The notes beneath the pieces were generated by a model. The model did not search any database. It was not told where the DNA came from and saw only the letters and a list, made by a program, of their open reading frames with translations. The translations under genes and the position numbers were made by a program. Below are positions 33,918-43,303 of a stretch of DNA of 64,000 nucleotides, one piece after another (within the stretch, counting starts at the first letter, position 1; every line of letters begins with the position of its first letter). This DNA comes from Streptomyces humicola (GTDB lineage: Bacteria > Actinomycetota > Actinomycetes > Streptomycetales > Streptomycetaceae), in assembly GCF_024436035.1 (NCBI RefSeq), contig NZ_JANFNG010000026.1:1-64000 (forward strand), written 5' to 3'.

Positions 33918-34385
33918 ATGAGCGAGCGTCTGACGCCCGGCGACACCGCACCCGCATTCACCCTGCCCGACGCCGACGGGAAGCAGGTCTCGCTCGCCGA
34001 CCACCGGGGCCGCAAGGTCATCGTCTACTTCTACCCCGCCGCCCTCACCCCCGGCTGCACCAAGCAGGCCTGCGACTTCACCGACAACCTGACCCTCCTC
34101 GCCGGCGCCGGCTACGACGTCATCGGCATCTCCCCCGACAAGCCGGAGAAGCTCGCCGCCTTCCGCGACAAGGAAAACCTGAAGGTCACCCTCCTCGCCG
34201 ACCCCGACAAGCAGGTTCTCGAGGCCTACGGCGCCTTCGGCGAGAAGACGATGTACGGCAAGCAGGTCACCGGCGTCATCCGCTCCACCGTCGTCGTCGA
34301 CGAGCAGGGCAAGGTCGAACGCGCCCTGTACAACGTCAAGGCCACCGGCCACGTCGCCAAGATCATCAAGGATCTCGGAGTGTGA
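33918..34385 (+). CDS. bcp: Thioredoxin-dependent peroxiredoxin, Bcp type
   Basis: A 155-residue PrxQ/Bcp protein. The peroxidatic Cys is in YPAALTPGCTKQACDF and the resolving Cys lies five residues later, as in the alpha2 group of atypical two-Cys peroxiredoxins; the conserved Arg is in VIRSTVVVDEQG. It reduces H2O2 and organic hydroperoxides with electrons from thioredoxin in the cytoplasm. ATG 33918 follows AAGGAG. It stands alone. Usual family length is 150-160, so the protein is complete. Confidence 0.93.
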   Translation: MSERLTPGDTAPAFTLPDADGKQVSLADHRGRKVIVYFYPAALTPGCTKQACDFTDNLTLLAGAGYDVIGISPDKPEKLAAFRDKENLKVTLLADPDKQVLEAYGAFGEKTMYGKQVTGVIRSTVVVDEQGKVERALYNVKATGHVAKIIKDLGV

Positions 34386-34480
34386 CATAAGTCCCCCAAG
34401 TGCGGGACATTGGTTTGGTCCGGCACGAACCGCGCAGATGTTCCTCTGGTTCATGGAAGACGAACGAGAGGAACCGTTTC

Positions 34481-35992
34481 GTGACGAACAGCGACGCCGG
34501 AGCTCTGGCTGACGCCGACGTCGACCCGGCCGCCTACCGCCGCCACCGAGCGCTCTTCCAGGCCATCCAGCGCCGGAAGAACCCCCGGCTGCGCCGCACC
34601 GACATCACCGTGACCGATGAGCGTGCCGTCAAGCGCGCCGTGAAGGCCGCGGCGCTCGGCAACGCCATGGAATGGTTCGACTTCGGCATCTACAGCTACC
34701 TGGCCGTCACGATCGGTCACGTCTTCTTCCCGTCCGGCAACGGCACGGTGCAGCTGCTCTCGTCCTTCGCGACCTTCGCCGTGGCGTTCCTCGTACGCCC
34801 CCTCGGCGGCACGTTCTTCGGCCCTCTCGGCGACCGCATCGGCCGCAAGAAGGTGCTCGCACTCACCATGATCCTCATGGCCGTCGGCACCTTCTCGATC
34901 GGCCTGATCCCCAGCTACGCGGCGATCGGCTTCTGGTCGCCGGCACTGCTGATCCTCTTCCGCCTCATCCAGGGCTTCTCCACCGGCGGCGAATACGGCG
35001 GCGCGTCCACGTTCATCGCCGAATACGCCCCCGACAAGCGGCGCGGCTTCTTCGGCAGCTTCCTGGAATTCGGCACCCTCGCCGGCTACATCGGCGCCGC
35101 CGGCCTGGTCACCGTCCTCACCTCGGTCCTCAGCGACGCCTCGATGATCTCCTGGGGCTGGCGCGTACCGTTCCTCGTCGCCGGACCGCTCGGCCTCATC
35201 GGCCTCTACCTGCGGATGAAACTGGACGAGACCCCGGCGTTCGAGAACGCCGTACGCTCCCACGCCGTGCGCTCCTCCGAAGCGGCCCAGCGCGTGGAGA
35301 CCGCCACGAAGGGCGAATTCCGCCGGATCTTCGCCGAGCAGTGGCCGCGGCTCGTCCTGTGCATCGCCCTCGTCGCCGCGTACAACATCACCGACTACAT
35401 GCTGCTGTCGTACATGCCGACGTACCTCACCGACCAGCTGAAATACAGCACCACACACGGCCTGGTCATCCTGCTGGCCACCATGGCCCTCCTGATGCTG
35501 ATCATCACGTACATCGGCCGCCTCAACGACCGCTTCGGCCGCAAACCACTGCTGATGGCGGGCATGACCGGCTTCTTCGTGCTGTCCGTGCCGTCCTTCC
35601 TGCTGGTCAAGCAGGGCAGCCTGCCCGCCGTCTGCGCCGGCATGCTGATGCTCGGCCTGTCCCTGGTCTGCCTTCTCGGCACCATGTCGGCGGCGCTGCC
35701 CGCCCTCTTCCCCACCGAGGTCCGCTACGGCGCCCTGTCGATCGGCTACAACCTCTCCGCGTCCCTCTTCGGCGGCACTACACCGCTGGTGATCACGGCC
35801 CTGATCAGCCTCACGGGCAGCGACATGATGCCCGCCTTCTACACGATGGCCGGAGCGCTGGTCGGCATCGTCGCCGTCGCCTGCATGAAGGAGACCGCCC
35901 GCAAACCCCTCGAAGGCTCCCCGCCCGCGGTCGCGACGAAGGAGGAGGCGGCGGAACTGGTGAGCGCCCGGACCCCCGAACCGCGCTTCTGA
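34481..35992 (+). CDS. MFS transporter, metabolite:H+ symporter family (ProP-like)
   Basis: A 503-residue transporter with 12 predicted helices after a roughly 55-residue cytoplasmic N-terminus. The family signatures GNAMEWFDFGIYSYLA, FFGPLGDRIGRKKVLALTMI and QGFSTGGEYGGASTFIAEYA match the ProP/KgtP/ShiA branch, which imports proline, glycine betaine, or dicarboxylates with protons. The second half repeats the R-x-G-R-K loop as NDRFGRKPLLMAG. The C-terminal coiled coil of E. coli ProP is absent. GTG 34481 follows GAGAGGA. Substrate is uncertain; glycine betaine would fit with the OpuB-type system at 56 kb. Confidence 0.87.
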   Translation: MTNSDAGALADADVDPAAYRRHRALFQAIQRRKNPRLRRTDITVTDERAVKRAVKAAALGNAMEWFDFGIYSYLAVTIGHVFFPSGNGTVQLLSSFATFAVAFLVRPLGGTFFGPLGDRIGRKKVLALTMILMAVGTFSIGLIPSYAAIGFWSPALLILFRLIQGFSTGGEYGGASTFIAEYAPDKRRGFFGSFLEFGTLAGYIGAAGLVTVLTSVLSDASMISWGWRVPFLVAGPLGLIGLYLRMKLDETPAFENAVRSHAVRSSEAAQRVETATKGEFRRIFAEQWPRLVLCIALVAAYNITDYMLLSYMPTYLTDQLKYSTTHGLVILLATMALLMLIITYIGRLNDRFGRKPLLMAGMTGFFVLSVPSFLLVKQGSLPAVCAGMLMLGLSLVCLLGTMSAALPALFPTEVRYGALSIGYNLSASLFGGTTPLVITALISLTGSDMMPAFYTMAGALVGIVAVACMKETARKPLEGSPPAVATKEEAAELVSARTPEPRF

Positions 35993-36061
35993 CGTGGCGC
36001 GGAGCCCAGCGGGCGCACCGCGAATCAGCCGTCGTCCCCCTGCTGGGCCGACGGGGCTGAC

Positions 36062-36390
36062 GTACTTCGCATGGGAAACGGCGTCCACCAGCCGGCCGAG
36101 CGCATAGTCGTTGTCCGTGACATACGCCTTCGGCGTGGGGTAACCCGGACTGGTCGTCGCGTGTGATCGTCCGGCAGGCGCAGGAACTCCATCGAGGGCA
36201 GGTCATTGTTCGCCTCGTGCTGCCCGAACTCCCGCTCCCACTCACCAGTGCGCGTGTTGCACGTCGTCATCGGCGTGAACGTGCCCGGCGGATCGGGACA
36301 CTTCAAGTCCCAACCGTAGAAGGCAGGGTCGGTGTCGGCCGCCGGCCGCGGATCGGCAGGGGCACTGCCAGTGTTGTCTCGTATTCCCAT
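36062..36390 (-). pseudogene. Remnant of an alkaline-phosphatase/phosphoesterase family gene
   Basis: Minus-strand coding pieces lie between the transporter and tRNA-Leu. One frame reads DPAFYGWDLKCPDPPGTFTP, GEWEREFGQHEANNDLPSME and FLRLPDDHT; at about 36155 the frame shifts and continues TSPGYPTPKAYVTDNDYALG then RLVDAVSHAKYV. Together these match the D-H-T-x-G-x-x-P-G-x-P-T-P...V-x-D-N-D-x-A-L-G-R-x-V-D-x-V-S-H region of secreted phosphoesterases of the YncE-fused alkaline phosphatase type. Both ends are missing. The fragment abuts a tRNA gene, a usual spot for past insertion or deletion. Nothing else is seen in 35993-36422. Confidence 0.65.
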
Positions 36391-36422
36391 GACCGCCGAC
36401 CCGGTACCATAGGCGGGGGCTA

Positions 36423-36504
36423 GCGGCCGTGGTGCAAAGGCGACACAGCAGGTTTAGGTCCTGTGGCCCCAACGGGCTTGAGGGTTCGAATCCCTCCGGC
36501 CGCA
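36423..36504 (+). tRNA. tRNA-Leu (anticodon TAG)
   Basis: An 82-base type II tRNA. Acceptor GCGGCCG pairs with CGGCCGC, the anticodon stem GCAGG/CCTGT holds the loop TTTAGGT with anticodon TAG, there is a long variable arm (GGCCCCAACGGGCTT region), and the T arm is GGGTTCGAATCCC. It is followed by ACAC, so CCA is not encoded. Confidence 0.95.
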
Positions 36505-36511
36505 CACACAA

Positions 36512-36549
36512 CGAAGGCCCGGCCCGCTCACCAGCGGGCCGGGCCTTCG
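36512..36549. terminator. Bidirectional terminator between tRNA-Leu and rdgB
   Basis: A perfect 17-base-pair hairpin (36512-36528 with 36533-36549) with loop CACC. It lies eight bases after the tRNA and eight bases from the stop codon of the convergent rdgB gene, so it serves both. Confidence 0.88.
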
Positions 36550-36556
36550 GCGCGAG

Positions 36557-37186
36557 TCACCCCACCAGCTCCCGCACCACCGGCACCAGCGCCCGGAACG
36601 CCTTCCCCCGGTGGCTGATCGCGTTCTTCTCCTCCGGGGTGAGCTCTGCGCACGTGCGCGTCTCGCCGAGCGGCTGGAGGATCGGGTCATAGCCGAAACC
36701 GCCCTTGCCCGCCGGGGCGTGGCGCAGCGTGCCCTCCAGGCGGCCTTCGACGACGCGTTCGGTGCCGTTGGGGAGGGCGAGCGCCGCGGCGCAGGCGAAG
36801 TGGGCCGCGCGGTGGGGGTCGTCGACGTCGGCGAGCTGGGCGAGGAGCAGGTCGAGGTTGGCGCGGTCGTCGCCGTGGCGGCCGGCCCAGCGGGCCGAGA
36901 AGATGCCGGGGGCGCCGCCGAGGACGTCGACGCACAGGCCGGAGTCGTCGGCGACGGCGGGCAGGCCGGTCGCCTGGGCGAGGGCGTGTGCCTTGAGCAG
37001 CGCGTTCTCGGCGAAGGTGACGCCGGTTTCCTTCACGTCGGGTGCATCGGGGTAGGCGTTGGCGCCGACGAGGTCGACATCGAGTCCGGCGTCGGTAAGG
37101 ATCGCGCGGAGCTCGGTGATCTTGTGGGCGTTGCGGGTGGCGAGGACGAGTCGCTTCACGGGAGCCATTGGAGCCGTAGGTGCCAT
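36557..37186 (-). CDS. rdgB: Non-canonical purine NTP pyrophosphatase (RdgB/HAM1)
   Basis: A 209-residue ITPase-like enzyme: KRLVLATRNAHKITELRAIL at the start, the catalytic ENALLKAHALAQATGLPAVA-DDSGL segment, APGIFSARWAG, and GFGYDPILQP with EKNAISHRGKA at the end. It hydrolyses ITP, dITP and XTP to the monophosphates, keeping them out of DNA and RNA. The start is uncertain; ATG 37186, ATG 37168 and GTG 37159 all lack a clear ribosome binding site and homology begins just after. It follows the lipoprotein and RNase PH genes on the same strand. Confidence 0.93.
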   Translation of the reverse strand: MAPTAPMAPVKRLVLATRNAHKITELRAILTDAGLDVDLVGANAYPDAPDVKETGVTFAENALLKAHALAQATGLPAVADDSGLCVDVLGGAPGIFSARWAGRHGDDRANLDLLLAQLADVDDPHRAAHFACAAALALPNGTERVVEGRLEGTLRHAPAGKGGFGYDPILQPLGETRTCAELTPEEKNAISHRGKAFRALVPVVRELVG

Positions 37187-37195
37187 GGGAGCCGA

Positions 37196-37606
37196 TTATC
37201 CGGTCTGCGCCGACGAGCCGGGGACGCAGGACTTGGCGAATGCCGCTGCCGCGTCCGCGATGGGTTTGATGTCGGGCTTGACGCCGTTGTCGAGGTCGTC
37301 CTTGGCGTTGTCGAGGCCGGTGCTGAGTTCGTTGATCGCCTTGGTGGCCGCGGCGTTGCCGGTCTTGCCTGCGATCTCGTCGATGTCGGACTGGAGTTGG
37401 CGGATTGCGGTGGCCGCGTCGTGCGGGTCGTTGCCGTAAGTGGCGACGGCCTTCTCCAGGGAGGCGAGGTGTGCGCCGATGGAGCCGGCGACGGAGGCGC
37501 AGGTCGCTGTCTTCCCCTGCGAGCTGCTGCAGGCGGTGGCGAGGGGTGCGGCGAGTGCCAGCAGGGCGGCGGCCGTGATCACGGTGGGGCGCATCGTGGG
37601 GTGCAT
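37196..37606 (-). CDS. Small lipoprotein of unknown function
   Basis: A 136-residue exported lipoprotein. The signal peptide (TVITAAALLALAAPLATACS) ends in the lipobox L-A-T-A-C. The mature part is helical with two more Cys residues and Asp/Ala-rich segments (LQSDIDEIAGKTGNAAATK), suggesting a small three-helix bundle. ATG 37606 follows GAGGAG; the RNase PH gene ends 12 bases upstream, so the two are cotranscribed and lead into rdgB. The function is unknown. Confidence 0.78.
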   Translation of the reverse strand: MHPTMRPTVITAAALLALAAPLATACSSSQGKTATCASVAGSIGAHLASLEKAVATYGNDPHDAATAIRQLQSDIDEIAGKTGNAAATKAINELSTGLDNAKDDLDNGVKPDIKPIADAAAAFAKSCVPGSSAQTG

Positions 37607-37617
37607 CGTGGGGCTCC

Positions 37618-38349
37618 TCACGCCTGGTCTGCGAGTGCCGCCCGCTGGATGCCGTCGAGTTGGGCGCAGCCGGCGACGGCGAGGCCGAGGAGTGTGTCGA
37701 GTTCGCTGCGGGCGAAGGGTTCACCTTCGGCGGTGCCCTGGACTTCGACGAAGCGGCCGTCGCCGGTGCAGACGACGTTCATGTCGGTTTCGGCGCGGAC
37801 GTCTTCTTCGTAGGCGAGGTCGAGCATGGGGACGCCGTCGATGATGCCGACGCTGACGGCGCTGACGGTGCCGGTGAGCGGCTGGGCCTTTGCCTTGATC
37901 AGTTTGTGCTGCTGGGCCCAGCTGACGGCGTCGGCGAGTGCGACGTAGGCGCCGGTGATGGCGGCGGTGCGGGTGCCTCCGTCGGCCTGGAGGACGTCGC
38001 AGTCGAGAACGACGGTGTTCTCGCCGAGCGCCTTGTAGTCGATGACGGCGCGCAGGGAGCGGCCGATGAGGCGGGAGATCTCGTGGGTACGGCCGCCGAT
38101 GCGGCCGCGTACGGATTCGCGGTCGCCGCGGGTGTTGGTGGCGCGGGGCAGCATGGCGTATTCGGCGGTGACCCAGCCTTCGCCGCTGCCTTTGCGCCAG
38201 CGGGGTACGCCTTCGGTGACGCTCGCGGTGCACAGTACGCGGGTGTCGCCGAAGGAGACGAGGACGGAGCCCTCGGCGTGCTTGCTCCAGCCGCGTGCGA
38301 TGGTGACGGGGCGGAGTTGTTCGGGGGTGCGGCCGTCGATGCGATCCAT
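37618..38349 (-). CDS. rph: Ribonuclease PH
   Basis: A 243-residue phosphorolytic 3'-5' exoribonuclease that trims tRNA precursors. Signatures are [37 protein letters not shown] with the substrate-binding Arg residues, [20 protein letters not shown] in the active site and [19 protein letters not shown] for metal/phosphate binding. Length matches the family (about 240). The downstream lipoprotein and rdgB genes follow closely. rph-rdgB pairing is conserved in actinobacteria. Confidence 0.95.
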   Translation of the reverse strand: MDRIDGRTPEQLRPVTIARGWSKHAEGSVLVSFGDTRVLCTASVTEGVPRWRKGSGEGWVTAEYAMLPRATNTRGDRESVRGRIGGRTHEISRLIGRSLRAVIDYKALGENTVVLDCDVLQADGGTRTAAITGAYVALADAVSWAQQHKLIKAKAQPLTGTVSAVSVGIIDGVPMLDLAYEEDVRAETDMNVVCTGDGRFVEVQGTAEGEPFARSELDTLLGLAVAGCAQLDGIQRAALADQA

Positions 38350-38451
38350 GGTGACGAGCCTATCCCTGATGGTGGTGGCCCCGTTCCGTCGGTGGTGGGC
38401 GGCGCGGGGCTTCCGCCATGAACGTCGAGTTGGCCACCTGGCTGTTGTGGG

Positions 38452-38685
38452 TTACATCATGTCTTCGATGTCGGCGGCGATGGGGTCGGCGTCGGTGCCG
38501 ATGACGACCTGGATCGCGGTGCCCATCTTCACGACGCCGTGGGCGCCGGCGGCCTTGAGGGCGGCTTCGTCGACGAGGGAGGGGTCGATGACCTCGGTGC
38601 GGAGTCGGGTGATGCAGCCTTCGATCTCTTCGATGTTGTCGAGGCCGCCGAGACCGGCGACGATCTTCTCAGCCTTGCTGGCCAT
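38452..38685 (-). CDS. nagF: PTS EIIB component, GlcNAc/glucose family (NagF-like)
   Basis: A 77-residue stand-alone EIIB domain: MASKAEKIVAGLGGLDNIEE, then EGCITRLRTEV, where Cys is the phosphocysteine of the glucose-family EIIB, and MGTAIQVVIGTDADPIAADI. It receives phosphate from EIIA and passes it to the sugar in EIIC. It is divergent from the EIIC gene at 38910 and the two share an intergenic region with three DasR-like sites, matching the nagF-nagE2 arrangement I remember from S. coelicolor; the symbol rests on that synteny. ATG 38685 follows CAGGAG. Confidence 0.88.
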   Translation of the reverse strand: MASKAEKIVAGLGGLDNIEEIEGCITRLRTEVIDPSLVDEAALKAAGAHGVVKMGTAIQVVIGTDADPIAADIEDMM

Positions 38686-38710
38686 GTCCACTCCTGTCGT
38701 CATACGCAGC

Positions 38711-38722
38711 TGGTCCACACCA
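38711..38722. promoter_or_regulatory. DasR-responsive element-like site 1
   Basis: TGGTCCACACCA matches 10 or more positions of the dre core TGGTCTAGACCA. It lies 25 bases before the nagF start codon. Confidence 0.65.
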
Positions 38723-38820
38723 TACTGCGGCGCCCGTTGAACCAGGCATCCCGTGCCATTCGTCGCGAACCGGTAAATCTTGGCATCATGGATTCCTTTG
38801 AATGCCATGCACATGTTACA

Positions 38821-38836
38821 ACTGGTCTACACCACT
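38821..38836. promoter_or_regulatory. DasR-responsive element-like site 2
   Basis: ACTGGTCTACACCACT fits the full 16-base dre consensus ACTGGTCTAGACCACT except for one base. It lies between the divergent nagF and EIIC genes. DasR is the GntR-family repressor of aminosugar uptake that is released by glucosamine-6-phosphate (established in S. coelicolor). Confidence 0.8.
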
Positions 38837-38845
38837 GGAGGATGG

Positions 38846-38857
38846 TGGTGTAGACCA
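38846..38857. promoter_or_regulatory. DasR-responsive element-like site 3
   Basis: TGGTGTAGACCA is the reverse complement of site 2's core (TGGTCTACACCA), centred about 23 bases away, so sites 2 and 3 form a larger inverted repeat before the EIIC gene. Confidence 0.72.
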
Positions 38858-38909
38858 CACTGGGCGGGGCCCGTCCCCCTCACTGCCCGCCCACACCGGG
38901 AGGAATCTG

Positions 38910-40211
38910 ATGTCTTCGGCCACCGCTGCGGCCGCGCCCGCGAAGAAGCGAGGTACCAGCGTCTTCCAGGGACTGCAGAAGATCGGGCGCAGCCTGCAGC
39001 TGCCGATCGCCGTGCTTCCCGCAGCGGGCATCCTGCTGCGTCTCGGCCAGGATGACGTGTTCGGCGCCAAGGGCCTCGGCTGGGACAGCGTGGCGAAGGT
39101 CTTCGCCGGTGCCGGCGGCGCCCTGCTCGACGCTTCTCTGGGCCTGCCCTTGCTGTTCTGCATAGGTGTCGCCATTGGCTTTGCGAAGAAGGCGGACGGC
39201 TCGACGGCGCTCGCCGCGGTGGTGGGCTTCCTCGTTTACTACTCGGTGATCCACCAGTTCCCGGTGGCTTGCGCGGGAGGCGGGAAATTCACCTCCACGG
39301 GATCGCTCAGCGGCGCCTGTGTGCAGGGAAGCACGGTGACCCCGGCCGTGTACCAGAACCCCGGTGTCCTCGGCGGGATCATCATGGGCCTGCTTGCGGC
39401 GGTCCTGTGGCAGCGTTTCCACCGCACCAAGCTCGTCGACTGGCTGGGCTTCTTCAACGGCCGCCGCCTCGTGCCGATCATCATGGCCTTCGTCGGCACG
39501 GCCTTCGGCGTCCTGGTCATCCTGGGCTGGCAGCCGATCGGCGACGCGATCAGCAGCTTCGGCAGGTGGATGACCGGTCTGGGTCCGCTGGGCGCGGGCC
39601 TGTTCGGCTTGGTCAATCGCGGTCTGCTGCCGATCGGTATGCATCAGTTCGTGAACACGGTCGCCTGGTTCCAGATCGGCGACTACACCAACTCCGCCGG
39701 GCAGGTGGTCCACGGCGACCTGAACCGGTACTTCGCCGGTGACCCGACCGCCGGGCAGTTCATGTCCGGCTTCTTCCCGATCATGATGTTCGGTCTGCCG
39801 GCAGCCGCCCTGGCGATCGCGCACTGCGCCCGTCCCGAGCGGCGCAAGGCCGTCACCGGCATGATGCTGTCGGTCGCGCTGACCGCTTTCGTCACCGGCG
39901 TCACCGAACCGATCGAGTTCTCTTTCATGTTCATCGCGCCTGTGCTCTACGCGATCCACGCCGTGCTGACCGCGATATCCATGGCCGTGACGTGGGCGCT
40001 GGGCGTGCATGCGGGCTTCACGTTCTCCGCAGGCGTGATCGACTACGTGCTCAACTGGCACTTCGCGACCAAACCGTGGCTGATCATCCCGATCGGTCTG
40101 TGCTTCGCCGTGATCTATTACGCCGTCTTCCGCTTCGCGATCACGAAGTTCAACCTTCCCACCCCGGGCCGCGAGCCCGAGGAGGAGATCGAGGATCTCA
40201 CCAAGGCGTGA
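38910..40211 (+). CDS. nagE2: PTS EIIC permease, N-acetylglucosamine type (NagE2-like)
   Basis: A 433-residue EIIC membrane component with about 10 helices. It begins FQGLQKIGRSLQLPIAVLPA, and carries RGLLPIGMHQFVNTVAWFQI and the signature VTGVTEPIEFSFMFIAPVLY with the sugar-binding Glu. Free-standing EIIC with separate EIIB is typical of the Streptomyces GlcNAc system. Tandem EIIC genes (malX1, nagE2) are known in S. coelicolor; only one is present here, so the assignment to nagE2 rather than malX1 is not certain. ATG 38910 follows GGGAGGA. Transcription is likely controlled by DasR through sites 38711-38857; a very strong terminator follows at 40227. Confidence 0.87.
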   Translation: MSSATAAAAPAKKRGTSVFQGLQKIGRSLQLPIAVLPAAGILLRLGQDDVFGAKGLGWDSVAKVFAGAGGALLDASLGLPLLFCIGVAIGFAKKADGSTALAAVVGFLVYYSVIHQFPVACAGGGKFTSTGSLSGACVQGSTVTPAVYQNPGVLGGIIMGLLAAVLWQRFHRTKLVDWLGFFNGRRLVPIIMAFVGTAFGVLVILGWQPIGDAISSFGRWMTGLGPLGAGLFGLVNRGLLPIGMHQFVNTVAWFQIGDYTNSAGQVVHGDLNRYFAGDPTAGQFMSGFFPIMMFGLPAAALAIAHCARPERRKAVTGMMLSVALTAFVTGVTEPIEFSFMFIAPVLYAIHAVLTAISMAVTWALGVHAGFTFSAGVIDYVLNWHFATKPWLIIPIGLCFAVIYYAVFRFAITKFNLPTPGREPEEEIEDLTKA

Positions 40212-40226
40212 GCCTTGTCGGGATGC

Positions 40227-40270
40227 GGCCCGGGGCCCTTGGAACCACTCGGTTCCAAGGGCCCCGGGCC
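40227..40270. terminator. Terminator between PTS EIIC and MBL hydrolase genes
   Basis: A perfect 20-base-pair hairpin (40227-40246 with 40251-40270) with loop ACTC, located 15 bases after the EIIC stop. It also faces the end of the convergent MBL-fold gene. Confidence 0.9.
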
Positions 40271-40314
40271 GTTCCGGGACGGCGTCCAGCACGGCGTTGC
40301 GTTCGGATGCGTCG

Positions 40315-41067
40315 TCAGACCTCGTAGACCGCGCCGGGCCGTGCGAGCCCGACATCGCCGGGGTACGAGGCCCGGGCGTCCGCGAGGGCAACCTGCGGGT
40401 CGGTCCACGGCGGGATATGCGTGAGGACGAGGCGTGCGACGCCGGCCCGTGCCGCATACTCACCGGCTTCGCGGCCGTTGAGGTGCAGCTCGGGCACGTC
40501 CTCCTTACCGTCCGTGAAGGACGACTCGCACAGGAAGAGGTCAGTGCCGTCGGCGAGGCCGAGGAGCGCCTGGCAGGGGCCGGTGTCGCCCGAGTACGTC
40601 AGCGAGCGGCCGCCGTGCTCCAGGCGGAAGGCGAAGGACTCGACGGGGTGGCTGACCCGGTCGGCGGCGACGGTGAACGGGCCGACCTCGAAGCGGCCCG
40701 CGTCGAGGCTGTGGAACTCGAAGACCTCGCTCATGCACTTGTCGTCGGGGACGTCGCCGTACGCGGTGGCCAGCCGTTCCTCCGTGCCCTGGGGGCCGTA
40801 GACGGGGATGCGGTCGGGCATGCCGCCTTCGTGCCGGTAGTAGCGGGCCACCCAGTAGGCAACCATGTCGATGCAGTGATCGGCGTGCAGATGGCTCAGC
40901 AGTACGGCGTCCAGGTCGTACAGTCCGCAGTAGCGCTGCAGCTCGCCGAGGGCGCCATTGCCCATGTCGAGTAGCAGCCGGAAGCCGTCGGCCTCGACGA
41001 GGTAGCTCGAACAGGCCGATTCCGCGGAGGGGAACGACCCCGAGCAGCCGACGACGGTGAGCTTCAT
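40315..41067 (-). CDS. MBL-fold metallohydrolase (RNase Z-like fold)
   Basis: A 250-residue metallo-beta-lactamase-fold protein: MKLTVVGCSGSFPSAESACS at the start, the metal motif LLSHLHADHCIDM (H-x-H-x-D-H), a later His in RVSHPVESFAF, Asp in YSGDTGPCQALLGLA and the final His in LVLTHIPPW. The order is like the RNase Z/ElaC branch, but the exosite arm is absent, so a small-molecule phosphodiesterase or lactonase is also possible. ATG 41067 follows AAGGAGG. In streptomycetes this gene commonly sits between the PTS genes and cysM, as here. Substrate unknown. Confidence 0.85.
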   Translation of the reverse strand: MKLTVVGCSGSFPSAESACSSYLVEADGFRLLLDMGNGALGELQRYCGLYDLDAVLLSHLHADHCIDMVAYWVARYYRHEGGMPDRIPVYGPQGTEERLATAYGDVPDDKCMSEVFEFHSLDAGRFEVGPFTVAADRVSHPVESFAFRLEHGGRSLTYSGDTGPCQALLGLADGTDLFLCESSFTDGKEDVPELHLNGREAGEYAARAGVARLVLTHIPPWTDPQVALADARASYPGDVGLARPGAVYEV

Positions 41068-41695
41068 GCAGGAGCCTCCTTGGGGTCTCCCCTGCCGGGT
41101 GCCAGGGGCTGGTCCGGGAGTCTTGCGGGTCGTTTTACCGTCCCGCACCCCAGTGGCGGCACGTCGGCGTGAGCGCGCCACTGAACGCCGGTGGTCGCGC
41201 GCGGGAGAGGATGCCGCGGCCGGCCGGACGAGGATGGCGGTGGGTGCGGTCGGTGCCGCCATGTGCAGTCGAGGGTAAGGCGCGGGGCTGTTCCCCGCGC
41301 CTTCACAGGTCGCTGTTGTGGGCGGAATCACCAGTACGGGCGGGGCGCGCGGGGGCGCTCCCGCACGGGATTTTCCGCCTGTCCGCCCGCCTGTTGCCGT
41401 GGTTGGCCGAACCGGCCGGACCGGCCTGATCCGGCCTGATCCGGCCTGACCGGCCGGATCACCTCGCGGCTTCGCGCCGCGGGAGGGGTCTAGGGCCTGG
41501 CTCGGACGTCGCATCGGATCAGCCCGCGCCCAGCCCCGCGCCCACCGCGCCCGCCACGCCGGCGGCTTGTGTCGCCGACGGTGCGTGCGATCGCAAGGCG
41601 GAGGGTCGATACCGGGTCGTGCTTGGGCGCGCCGGACAACGCAGCAAGCGTGCGTGCCGCGCGTCGCGGCCCGGCGTGGCTTCTTCCGACAGCCG
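41068..41695. other. Intergenic stretch without a gene, containing hairpins and short repeats
   Basis: These roughly 630 bases between the MBL gene start and the cysM end show no frame with coding character on either strand. They hold an 11-base-pair hairpin at 41277-41303 (AAGGCGCGGGG paired with CCCCGCGCCTT, loop CTGTT), three tandem copies of a CCGGCCTGAT-type decamer at 41421-41450 flanked by CCGGCCGGA palindromes, and the MBL promoter region at the left end. Confidence 0.55.
41421..41450. repeat. Tandem decamer repeat CCGGCCTGAT
   Basis: Three adjacent copies (the last ending in C) flanked on both sides by ACCGGCCGGA-like palindromes (41411-41420 and 41449-41458). Non-coding. Confidence 0.8.
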
Positions 41696-42984
<1,289 letters not shown>

Positions 42985-43085
42985 GGGTTGCACTCCAGTG
43001 CGGGAACGACGTCGGTGGGATTGCGCGGCAGCAAGGCTGTGCCGGGCGGCGGGAGGAGGTGCTGGAGGTGGTGCGGGCCGCGGCG

Positions 43086-43214
43086 TCAGCGGGTGGTCGC
43101 CGGGCAGTGCACAGCGCACGGACAGATGGCGCTGGCGAGGCGGCACAGGTCGACGTGCAGCCGCGCCACGAGCAGCATGCCCGGCGTCTTCTCGCTCACG
43201 TCGTCGTCAACCAT
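43086..43214 (-). CDS. Cysteine-rich leader peptide before cysO-cysM
   Basis: A 42-codon frame between mec and cysO. Its second half reads MLLVARLHVDLCRLASAICP and CAVHCPATTR, with Cys at four places in 14 residues. The R-x-H-V-D-L-x-R motif is that of actinobacterial putative leader peptides found before sulfur genes; in mycobacteria, short Cys-rich upstream frames act as cysteine-responsive attenuators (established knowledge). Ribosome stalling at Cys codons when cysteine is short would control the downstream cysO-cysM. ATG 43214 has no ribosome binding site, so it may be leaderless; the internal ATG at 43178 would give a 30-residue peptide closer to the family size. Confidence 0.68.
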   Translation of the reverse strand: MVDDDVSEKTPGMLLVARLHVDLCRLASAICPCAVHCPATTR

Positions 43215-43303
43215 GCGGGCATGGTATCGATTCCCCGCGGGAGGCCGAGACGGCCGTCCCAGGATCCGGACGCGCTCACGGACAATTCTCCCTCCGGCGG
43301 CCG

